Assembly (NCBI GenBank): GCA_002311745.1
Contig: DBZL01000043.1
Span: forward strand, 1-19,666
DNA: 19,666 nucleotides
Direction: 5' to 3'
Source: Phycisphaerales bacterium UBA1161
GTDB lineage: Bacteria; Planctomycetota; Phycisphaerae; Tepidisphaerales; Tepidisphaeraceae
Shown: positions 1 to 12,100 of the stretch, piece by piece
Layout of the letters: every line of letters begins with the position of its first letter
Position numbering within the stretch: position 1 is the stretch's first letter
Position numbers and translations under genes: made by a program
The notes under the pieces: generated by a model
What the model saw: only the letters and a program-made list of their open reading frames with translations
Told to the model about the DNA's origin: nothing
Databases searched by the model: none

Positions 1-79
1 GCCGAAGATGAAAAAAGTTGGGAGTACCGGAGGAGGAGGAAATGCGGCCGCCCGAGAACATTGGCGGACCCACGCCCAT
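1..79 (-). CDS. possible start of an unknown gene, cut by the left window edge
   Basis: The stop codon of the glycosyltransferase on the same strand overlaps an ATG as TAATG, an arrangement typical of translational coupling. From that ATG the frame stays open for 26 codons to the window edge. The visible N-terminus begins MGVGPPMFSGG and is rich in Gly, Ser and Pro. No family is recognisable, and there is no clear signal peptide or Shine-Dalgarno site. An open frame of 79 bases in GC-rich DNA is weak evidence, so this may be chance. If real, it is probably co-transcribed with the glycosyltransferase. Confidence 0.25.
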   Translation of the reverse strand, partial: MGVGPPMFSGGRISSSSGTPNFFHLR

Positions 80-1683
80 TACGGGCCGACTTCGCCGCCG
101 TTGTCCCGGCTGAAGCGAACGATCGTCAGCTCGCCAAGGGTTTGGCGCTGAGCGTTGGGAAACAGGGATTGCAATTTTTTCAGCGTCAGCTCGTCCGGGT
201 CGGCCCAAAAAAGATGAGACAGGATCAGAATGACCTGCGGGTACGGCTGCTGGGCCAGGCGCGATTCCAGTCGGGCTAAGTCCTGCGCCTTTTGCACGCG
301 CAGCATGGCGCGCGGGGGGTCGCGGTCCAGAAAGGCGGCGGGAACGCCGGTGGCCGATTCGTCGGGGCGATAGAAATAGTAGTAATCAAAGGGAAGCTGA
401 CCGTCCTCGGAGACGAAAACGAGAAGCCGATGGCGCGGCGGGAGCTGGGCAACCCAGCGGGCGACGCCGCGCCAGTCCTCGTTCTGGTGCACCGTTTCGT
501 AGGCCAATAGATCGCCGGCGGCCAAGAGCAGCATCAGAATGGCGCCGGCGCCGACGGCCCGACGGGCCCAGGGCGACAGGGCCAGGTTCATCGGCAGCAG
601 AAGCACGATCGGCATCAGGGCGGCGGAAGGCAAGAACGTCTTTGTCATCAGGATGGGCGTGGCGAGGCGGCTGTACGCTGCCACCAACAGCGGCGGGAAA
701 AACGCCAGCAGGATCATGGCGATCGCCTGACGGAGCCGCGGCCCGCGCTGTCGCAGCAGAGACAAAAGCAGCGACGCGGCGACAAGCGCCAGCCCGATGG
801 CCAGCAGGATGTGGCCGGCAAATTCGGGGGCGTGCAGGCGCGCGCCCATGGCCCGCCAGGACCAAGTCTCCGGCACATCGGCCAACCAGGCGATCAGGTT
901 GGTGATGTCAGTGGCGCCCGGCCGGCTCACCCAGAATTCGCCATGAACGATGCGAAGCTGATTCGGCAGGCAAAAAATCCCCCACGGGGCGTAGAGGATC
1001 GCGACGATGGCGGCGGTGAGGGCGATGTCCGTGATGCGCCGCCGCGGCCTGTGATGTGAAGGAAGTATCAGCCAGACCAGGGCCAAGCTCGCCACGTACG
1101 GCATCATGACGTTGTGCGTGTAGAGCGAGGCCGCCAGGAGCAGGGTCAAGGGAATCAGCCAAGCGCGATGTTGCGCGGCCAAATGCCGCAGCAGGCAGAG
1201 CATCGCGGCCACGAGCAGCAGGGCCATCAGGGGATAAAATCGCGCCTCCTGGGCGTAGAAGACTTGATGGAATCCCAGTGCCAAGGCCCAGAGGGCGGCG
1301 GCAACGGCGGCGGGCTTGAACAAGAATTTGCGGGCCAGACCGACGGCCAGGATCAATGTCAGCGCGCTGCACAGGGCCGTCATGGACCGCAGGGCGGCTT
1401 CGGGCTCGTGGCCAAAGAGATCGCTCCACCACCGCAAGAGCAAATAGAACAGGGGCGGCGCGGTATCGGCGCGCGTCAGGCGGACAATCTGGCCCAAGGG
1501 GTGGGATACCATCCAGGCCGTATATCCCTCGTCCATCCAGAGGCTCTGGTGATCGAGCCGACAAAAGCGCAAGGCGGTTCCCGCGGCCACGGCGAGCCAA
1601 GTCAGGAGCTGCCATACGGAGAGATGGCGGCCGTGGGCTTCGATGCGGTCGGGTGCGGCGAGTTTTGATTGACTGTCTTGCAT
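79..1683 (-). CDS. GT39-like (ArnT/PMT superfamily) integral membrane glycosyltransferase
   Basis: This 534-residue polytopic membrane protein has the layout of GT-C glycosyltransferases, which move sugars from a polyprenyl-phosphate donor onto lipid or protein acceptors at the outer face of the inner membrane. After a first membrane helix (about residues 22-40) comes the acidic loop motif LWMDEGYTAWM, with D51-E52 at the position of the catalytic acidic pair in the family. It is followed by a PPLFYLLLRWW segment also typical of this superfamily. About ten further hydrophobic helices and a soluble C-terminal domain follow. The frame extends 32 codons upstream (to 1779), but that extension is polar, unlike the family, and would run into the gltB promoter, so the ATG at 1683 is preferred. 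There is no strong Shine-Dalgarno. Substrate is unknown. It is divergent from gltB. Confidence 0.8.
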   Translation of the reverse strand: MQDSQSKLAAPDRIEAHGRHLSVWQLLTWLAVAAGTALRFCRLDHQSLWMDEGYTAWMVSHPLGQIVRLTRADTAPPLFYLLLRWWSDLFGHEPEAALRSMTALCSALTLILAVGLARKFLFKPAAVAAALWALALGFHQVFYAQEARFYPLMALLLVAAMLCLLRHLAAQHRAWLIPLTLLLAASLYTHNVMMPYVASLALVWLILPSHHRPRRRITDIALTAAIVAILYAPWGIFCLPNQLRIVHGEFWVSRPGATDITNLIAWLADVPETWSWRAMGARLHAPEFAGHILLAIGLALVAASLLLSLLRQRGPRLRQAIAMILLAFFPPLLVAAYSRLATPILMTKTFLPSAALMPIVLLLPMNLALSPWARRAVGAGAILMLLLAAGDLLAYETVHQNEDWRGVARWVAQLPPRHRLLVFVSEDGQLPFDYYYFYRPDESATGVPAAFLDRDPPRAMLRVQKAQDLARLESRLAQQPYPQVILILSHLFWADPDELTLKKLQSLFPNAQRQTLGELTIVRFSRDNGGEVGP

Positions 1684-1756
1684 AAAAAGGCATACTGTTA
1701 CGGTAGCCAACCGCTCTGAATCTCCGCGCTCCAAGCCAGGTTTGCGTGATTTATCC

Positions 1757-1782
1757 GCGGTGTGGAAATTTGTTAACACCGC
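1757..1782. promoter_or_regulatory. inverted repeat overlapping the gltB -35 box, candidate operator
   Basis: GCGGTGT at 1757-1763 is matched by its exact reverse complement ACACCGC at 1776-1782, with a 12-base AT-rich spacer. The centre falls on the predicted -35 hexamer of gltB. That geometry suits a dimeric repressor competing with RNA polymerase, or an activator site for the divergent gene. No regulator gene is in the window and the sequence does not match an operator I can name. Confidence 0.4.
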
Positions 1783-1798
1783 TGCAAATCGTTATAAA
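1770..1798 (+). promoter_or_regulatory. candidate sigma70-type promoter of gltB
   Basis: A -35-like TTGTTA at 1770-1775 is separated by exactly 17 bases from a -10-like TATAAA at 1793-1798. This predicts transcription starting near 1805 and a leader of about 60 bases. It lies in an AT-rich stretch between the divergent glycosyltransferase and gltB. The match is by eye to the bacterial consensus, and planctomycete promoters may differ. Confidence 0.5.
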
Positions 1799-1866
1799 TT
1801 GGCGATTTCGTTGTTCTGCAAGGCATTCTATCTAAAAGCGTTGCAATGCATGCACGACCGCCCGCG

Positions 1867-6414
<4,548 letters not shown>

Positions 6415-6420
6415 GGAAAT

Positions 6421-6519
6421 GACGAATGACGAATGACGAATAACGAATCAAGGACCAATGACCGAATGGCGGTCATGCGCCTCTTTTCATTCGTCATTCG
6501 TCATTCGAATTTCGAATTT
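6421..6519. repeat. heptamer-based inverted repeat (MITE/REP-like) between gltB and gltD
   Basis: The left arm is made of tandem GACGAAT heptamers (6421-6441, with a degenerate fourth unit to 6448). The right arm is made of ATTCGTC heptamers from 6489, ending in TTCGAATTTCGAA. The 19-base segment 6423-6441 is exactly the reverse complement of 6489-6507. Inside the 47-base loop sits a second hairpin: ATGACCG (6458-6464), loop AATGG, CGGTCAT (6470-6476). The composition is AT-rich and unlike either flanking gene. From memory, similar ATTCGTC-type strings recur between genes in planctomycetes and other environmental bacteria, which suggests a dispersed non-coding element. There is no transposase and no clear target-site duplication. 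Confidence 0.8.
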
Positions 6520-6525
6520 ACAGCA

Positions 6526-8025
6526 ATGGGCAAGCCGACGGGATTCAAAGAGATTGCACGCGAGATGCCCAAGCGGCGGGAGATCAAACTCCGCCTCCTG
6601 GACTGGAACGAGGTCTATCTCGATTTCCCGGAGGAAAAGCTGCGCAAGCAGGGGGCGCGCTGCATGGACTGCGGGGTGCCGTTCTGCAACTCCAGCCACG
6701 GCTGCCCGCTGGGGAACATCATCCCCGAGTGGAACGACCTGGTCTACAAGAACCGCTGGCGCGACGCCCTGGAGATGCTGTACAAGACCAACAACTTTCC
6801 GGAATTCACCGGCCGCGTCTGCCCGGCGCCGTGCGAAGAGGCGTGCGTGCTGGGAATCAACGAAAAGCCGGTGACCATCAAGAACATCGAGCTGTCGATC
6901 ATCGAGCACGCGTTCGAGCAGGGGTGGACCGGCCCGGAGCTTCCGCCGACGCGCACGGGCAAGAAGGTGGCGGTCGTCGGCTCCGGCCCGGCGGGATTGG
7001 CCGCCGCCGCCCAACTCAACAAGGCTGGGCATTGGGTCACTATTTTCGAGCGGGCCGACCGCGCCGGCGGATTGCTCATGTACGGCATCCCCAACTTCAA
7101 GCTGGAAAAACGCTTCGTGGAGCGGCGGCTGAAAATCATGGAGGCCGAGGAGATCAAATTCGTCGTCAGCGCCAACGTCGGCTTCGACGTCAAGGTGGAT
7201 GACCTGCGGCGAGATTTCGACGCGATCATTTTGTGCGGCGGCAGCACGCAGAGCCGCGACTTGAACGTCCCCGGCCGCGAATTGGCCGGCATCCATCTGG
7301 CCATGACCTATCTGCCCCTGCAAAACCGCAAGAACCTGGGCGATCAGATTTTTGACGAGCAGATGATCGACGCCCGCGGCAAGGACGTCATTATCCTGGG
7401 CGGCGGGGACACCGGCGCCGACTGCCTGGGCACCGCCCTGCGCCAGGGATGCAAGAGCGTCAAGCAGTTTGAGCTATTGCCGCGGCCAGTCGATGCGCGC
7501 ACGCCGCAGTTCGTCATCGAGGGCAAGGTGCAACCCTGGCCGTATTGGCCGATGATCTTCCGCACCAGCGCCGCCCACGAAGAGGCCAACGCCGTTGCCG
7601 GCGGGGAAATCCGCGATTTTTCCATCAACACCAAATCCTTCAGCGGGGAAAACGGGCGCGTGAAAAAGCTGCACGGCGTGCGGCTGGAATGGGCCAAGGA
7701 CGCCAGCGGCCGGCCGGCCATGAAGGAAATTCCCGGCAGCGAATTCGAGCTGCCCTGCGATCTGTGCCTGCTGGCGCTGGGCTTCGTGCATCCCGAGCAC
7801 GATGGGCCGATCCAGCAATTGGGGCTGAAGTTGGACGCACGCGGCAACGTGCAGTGCGACGGCAACTACGCCACGAGCATTCCCGGCGTTTTCGCCGCCG
7901 GCGATGCGCGGCGGGGACAGAGTCTGGTCGTGTGGGCGATCAGCGAAGGCCGCCAAGCCGCCCGGGCCGTCGATGAATTTCTCATGGGCAGCAGCGATCT
8001 GGGCCCGGCGATCAAGCTGTTTTAA
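6526..8025 (+). CDS. gltD: glutamate synthase (NADPH) small (beta) subunit
   Basis: GltD oxidises NADPH on FAD and passes electrons through 4Fe-4S clusters to GltB. The 499-residue protein starts [10 protein letters not shown]. Its cysteine-rich N-terminal domain has C46, C49, C54 and C60, then C99, C103 and C107. The FAD Rossmann motif GSGPAG is at 152-157 and the NADPH motif GGGDTGA at 292-298. A C-terminal FAD segment reads [19 protein letters not shown]. The frame is open 31 codons further upstream to 6433, but those codons translate the right half of the inverted repeat (giving [10 protein letters not shown]) and are not homologous to GltD, so the ATG at 6526 is the true start. No Shine-Dalgarno precedes it. 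It probably shares the gltB transcript, unless the repeat hairpin interferes. Confidence 0.96.
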   Translation: MGKPTGFKEIAREMPKRREIKLRLLDWNEVYLDFPEEKLRKQGARCMDCGVPFCNSSHGCPLGNIIPEWNDLVYKNRWRDALEMLYKTNNFPEFTGRVCPAPCEEACVLGINEKPVTIKNIELSIIEHAFEQGWTGPELPPTRTGKKVAVVGSGPAGLAAAAQLNKAGHWVTIFERADRAGGLLMYGIPNFKLEKRFVERRLKIMEAEEIKFVVSANVGFDVKVDDLRRDFDAIILCGGSTQSRDLNVPGRELAGIHLAMTYLPLQNRKNLGDQIFDEQMIDARGKDVIILGGGDTGADCLGTALRQGCKSVKQFELLPRPVDARTPQFVIEGKVQPWPYWPMIFRTSAAHEEANAVAGGEIRDFSINTKSFSGENGRVKKLHGVRLEWAKDASGRPAMKEIPGSEFELPCDLCLLALGFVHPEHDGPIQQLGLKLDARGNVQCDGNYATSIPGVFAAGDARRGQSLVVWAISEGRQAARAVDEFLMGSSDLGPAIKLF

Positions 8026-8032
8026 ACCCGGT

Positions 8033-8038
8033 TATAAT
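8033..8038 (+). promoter_or_regulatory. candidate -10 box of the downstream membrane-protein gene
   Basis: A perfect TATAAT lies 8 bases after the gltD stop and 31 bases before the next start codon. No convincing -35 hexamer is found 16-18 bases upstream (GATCAA at best). The membrane-protein gene may have its own start of transcription as well as read-through from gltD. Confidence 0.35.
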
Positions 8039-8069
8039 TGGCCGCCTGTGAGCGCTTTGCGGAGCACAG

Positions 8070-8879
8070 ATGACTGCCGCTGATATCCCCGCTCCTCCGG
8101 TCAATCCGGTGCGTCGTTCGGTCCGCATTACCGCGGCCGTGCTGAAGTTTTTTGTGCTCGTCGCGGTGCTGGGGCTTATCGCCGCGATGGTTTCGCGCTT
8201 TGCGGGTGGAGCAGCGCTGCTGGCGATCGGCTTCGTCGCCGCGGGCGCCGGGGCGTTTGGGGCCGTTATCACGCTGTTCATCCTCTTGTCTTACCGCAAG
8301 CTGGCGCGGCAGGCGGATGAAATCCTCGCCGGCACGCAGGTCCTTGGCCGTTGGCGCTGCACCGAAGAAGAATGGATGCGGCACATCCAAACCGAACGCA
8401 GGCTGGCCAAGAAAAGTTTTCGCGGGCTCCTGCTCATCCTGGGCGTTTCGCTGCTGATTCTGATCGGCGTGTGCGTTTATGTGGCCCGGACCAGCGACAC
8501 CCCCATCCCGCGAGGCGTATGGCTGATCGTCGCCGCGATTTTCGCCGGCGTGATGGGACTGCTGGCCGGCATCGGCTATCTCGCCGCCACGCTCCCCGTG
8601 CGCCGGCTCAAGCATCCCGACAATCGCGAGATCTTCGTCGGCCGCGACGGCCTGATCCTTGCCGGAAAATTCGTTTCCTGGAAACTCTATTTTGCCCAAT
8701 TGGAATGGGTGCGTTACGAACCGGGCGATCCCGGCTTTCTGGATTTCCGCTGGATACAGCCGGGAGCGGGCCTTTACGGCCTGCCGGCCCCGCAGGGAGC
8801 GCGTGTCCCCGTGCCCAGGAACCTCGAATCGGTGGCCCGCCAAATTGTCGGTATTTTTGCCGCGAAATTTCAAGGATAA
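8070..8879 (+). CDS. hypothetical four-helix membrane protein
   Basis: I do not recognise a family for this 269-residue protein. It has two N-terminal membrane helices (about 21-42 and 47-74), a charged cytoplasmic segment of about 40 residues (RKLARQADEI to RRLAKKSF), and two more helices (about 117-139 and 148-173). A soluble C-terminal domain of about 95 residues follows, with alternating hydrophobic and aromatic residues (SWKLYFAQLEWVRYEPGD). That tail resembles the small beta-rich C-terminal domains of YcxB-like or PH-like membrane proteins, but only loosely. GGAG at 8061-8064, five bases before the ATG, supports the start. It lies 44 bases after gltD. Nothing in the sequence links it to nitrogen metabolism. 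Confidence 0.75.
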   Translation: MTAADIPAPPVNPVRRSVRITAAVLKFFVLVAVLGLIAAMVSRFAGGAALLAIGFVAAGAGAFGAVITLFILLSYRKLARQADEILAGTQVLGRWRCTEEEWMRHIQTERRLAKKSFRGLLLILGVSLLILIGVCVYVARTSDTPIPRGVWLIVAAIFAGVMGLLAGIGYLAATLPVRRLKHPDNREIFVGRDGLILAGKFVSWKLYFAQLEWVRYEPGDPGFLDFRWIQPGAGLYGLPAPQGARVPVPRNLESVARQIVGIFAAKFQG

Positions 8880-8904
8880 GCGGGTGCGAGAATCCAAAAC
8901 TGCA

Positions 8905-8932
8905 TGGACTTATCCGTCTGGCGGGATACAAT
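8905..8932 (+). promoter_or_regulatory. candidate promoter of the indolepyruvate oxidoreductase gene
   Basis: TGGACT (8905-8910, four of six matches to the -35 consensus) and TACAAT (8927-8932, five of six matches to the -10) are 16 bases apart. The predicted start near 8939 leaves a long leader of about 180 bases before the start codon at 9122. The site is just downstream of the membrane-protein stop, indicating a separate transcription unit. Confidence 0.4.
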
Positions 8933-8948
8933 TTTGCTCTGTTTTGCG

Positions 8949-9100
8949 GTCGCACGTCCGATGTAGGGACGTGGGCGACAGCGGCGTTGGCGGCCATGAA
9001 ATCCCGGCAACGTCAAGAGTCTCTTACACTGCGGTGAAAGAACGGTATCTCCTGTCCCGAGTTATTCGGGACAAGCCATGCCGATCCCGGCGGTTCGGGA
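8949..9100 (+). promoter_or_regulatory. structured 5' leader with three stem-loops
   Basis: Hairpin 1 (8949-8979) pairs GTCGC+ACGTCC with GGACGT+GCGAC around a 7-base loop, with a two-base bulge. Hairpin 2 (9053-9073) pairs TGTCCCGA with TCGGGACA around GTTAT. Hairpin 3 (9085-9100) pairs TCCCG with CGGGA. Because hairpins 2 and 3 share the same TCCCG/CGGGA cores, their arms can also pair crosswise, giving mutually exclusive folds. The ribosome-binding site (GAAGGA, about 9107-9112) follows directly. No known riboswitch class was recognised. Hairpins 2 and 3 could equally be a dispersed genomic repeat. Confidence 0.4.
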
Positions 9101-9121
9101 CCCGCGGAAGGACAGACTGTC

Positions 9122-12100
9122 ATGGCCATCGATCCACGTTTCCTGGCCGAATCCGGCCCTGAAATCTTCACCGGCAATGAGCTGCTCGTTAAAGGCGCCC
9201 TGGAAACGGAGGGGGGCGTTCATCTCATCACGGGGTATCCCGGCTCGCCGGTGGCCAGCTTCTTCGACGTGATCAGCGAACTGCGCGATCTGCTGTGCGC
9301 CAAGGGCGTGCGCGCGTTTCAGGCGAACAACGAGGCGCTGTCGGTGGCGGCGGTCAACGGCAGCCAGATGCTCCCGACGCGTGCGATCGCCGTCTTTAAG
9401 AACATCGGGGCGCACGTGGCGGCCGATGCCCTGGCCCTGGGGAATCTGGCTGGGACGCATCCGCAAGGAGGCGCCGTCATCATCCTGGGGGAAGACCCGT
9501 GGTGCGAGAGCACGCAGGTGCCGGCCGACAGCCGGTTCTTGTGCGAGCATCTTCGCATGGCGGTGCTGGATCCGGGTGAGCCGCAGGAATTCAAGGACTG
9601 GATCAACCTGGGCTTCAAGCTCAGCCAGACCGCTGGGCTTTACGTGGGATACATCGCCACCGTCGCCCAGGCCGACGGGGGCGGAACGGTTCAGTGCCGG
9701 CCCAATCAATTTCCCTCGATCAACACGCAGCAGAAGATCACGCTGCAGACGTCCCAGATCGATCTGGGCAAGGTGCTGTTGCCGCCGCGAACGTGGCAAA
9801 GGGAGCTGCTTTTCCCGCAGCGTTTTGCGACGACGATGCGTGCGGCGCGGGAACTGGGACTCAATCGCATCATCCCCCACGAAAATCGCGACGTGCCGGC
9901 GCCGCTGGGATTCATCGTCACGGGCATGGGCGGGCCGTACTTGCGGCACGTGCTGGCCGAACTGGAATTGACCGGGCTGCTGCCCGTGTTGCGGATGGGC
10001 CTGAGCTATCCGGCGGACGTGGAGTTGGTGAAGGAATTTTCCGCGCTGTGCGACACGATGATCGTCATCGAGGAGCGGCGCAGTTTCTTGGAGAAGAACA
10101 TTCGCGATGCCCTGTTCCACGCGCTGCCGCAGGATCAGGCGGCGGAAATATCCTCGCGGCTGTACGGCAAAACGTTCCCCGGCGGCAAGGAGGGAATTCC
10201 GGAGGCGCGCGGGCTGAATTATTCGGTGCTGGCGCAAAAACTGATCCCGCTGTTTCAGGCCACCCAGCAGCTTCCGGCCAAGAGCCGCAACGGGCGGCTC
10301 AGCAGCGAGCTGGATCGCCTGCGTGCCGCCAGCAAGCCCAAGCTCCAGGTGTTTCAGCAGGCGGTGGCCGTGCGCACGCCGACGTTCTGTCCGGGCTGTC
10401 CGCATCGGGACAGTTCGGCGGTGCTTCTGGAAATCCGCCGCAACCTGGCCGATCCGCGGTACATGGCGAAGCATCACGGCATGCCGCCGGTGGACCTGGT
10501 GGCGCACGGGGATACCGGGTGCTACACGATGCTGATGTTCGCGCCCACCGAGCAGCTCATGCACAACTACAGCGGCATGGGGTTGGGCGGCGGCACGGGC
10601 TCGGGCATCGATCCGTTCATCACCAACAAGCAGATCGTCTTCATGGGGGATGGAACGTTTTTCCATTCCGGCCAGATCGCCATCAGCAATTCGATCAAGG
10701 CCAACCAGGACATCACCTACATCATCCTGGAAAACAAGACCACGGCGATGACCGGCCACCAGGAGCACGCGGGGACGGAATTGGACCTGCTGGGCAACCG
10801 CTCGTACATCCAGGACATCGAAGAGATCGCGCGGGGGATGGCCGGCACCAGTCCCCTGACCGTCGTGAAGCTCTCGCCGGCGCAGCGCGAAAAATACAAG
10901 GCGATCCTGGAACGGGCGATCCTGAGCGACGGCGTGAAGGTCGTCATCGCCGACAAGGAATGCGGCATTACCTACCAGCGGCGGATGCTCAAGGAAGAGC
11001 GGAGGATCATCAAGAAGCACGGGTATCTGCCGCGCAAGACGCACATGAACATCACGCCGGAGGTGTGCGAAAACTGCCTGGAATGCACGGCGGTCACGGC
11101 GTGCCCGGGGTTGACCTCCATCCAGACCGACTACGGGCGAAAGATCGACACGGACCTGACTTGGTGCGTGAACGACGGCGCCTGCGAGCGCGTGCTGGTC
11201 AGCAACGAGATCGCCGAATCGGTCAAGCCCTGCCCCAGCTTCGAGCAGGTGACGGTGCTTCGGCACAAGCGTCGGCGGTACACGCTGCCGCGGATGGATT
11301 TGGCCCGCCTGCCCGAGCCGGATTTTCACCACGACATGACCGCGGCGGGAAAGACCTGGCGCATCCACATGAGCGGGGTGGGAGGGATGGGCATCGGCAT
11401 CGTCGGCGCCATCCTGGTGCGCGCCGGGCACAAGGAAGGGTATCACGTGGTCTTCCAGGAAAAGAAAGGGCTGGCGATCCGCAACGGCGGGGTCTTCGCC
11501 CAGATCACGTTCGTGAACAACAACGGATGCGCCACCACGCCGGCGACGACCGGCTCGATCCCCTACGGCAAGGCGGATGTGCTTTTGGGGATCGACATCC
11601 TGGAAGCGGCGCGGGCCATCGACCCGCGCGAGCCGTTCCGCGTCGGCTCGCCGCAGCACACCGCCGCCGTGCTCAACCTGCACAAGCAGTCCACCGTCTA
11701 CACGCTGCTGGGCAAGGATGATTTTGACCCGGAGATTCTGCGCGAGCAGATTCTGCAGCAGTGCGAGGCGCAGCACAGTTACGCGGCGAATCTGTCGGAA
11801 ATCTGCGAGAGGCGATTGGGCAGCAAGCTGTTTGTGAACATCATGATGCTGGGCGTGGCCCATCAGTTGGGGTTGATCCCGGTGTCGACGCGATCGATCG
11901 CCTGGGCGATCAAGGACACCATCCGCCGCGAGCATCGCCGCAACGTCAAGGCCTTCAACATCGGCCGCAAGCTGGCGCTGGAGCCGCGCGTCCTGCCCGC
12001 CAGGCCGCAGCCCGACACGTGGGAACACCTGGTCACCAACAAATCGCGCATCCTGCGCAAGACGCATTGGCGCGGCGGGAAATTCTCCAGGCGTTACGAG

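Noticed and set aside
61..279. Plus-strand open frame at the left edge
   Set aside because: It lies antisense to the conserved C-terminal part of the glycosyltransferase gene and shows no family features. A GGAGGAGGAGG string at 31-41 leads only to a short frame that soon ends.
6421..6519. CRISPR array
   Set aside because: The units are 7-base tandem and inverted repeats without spacers of regular length, and no cas gene is present.
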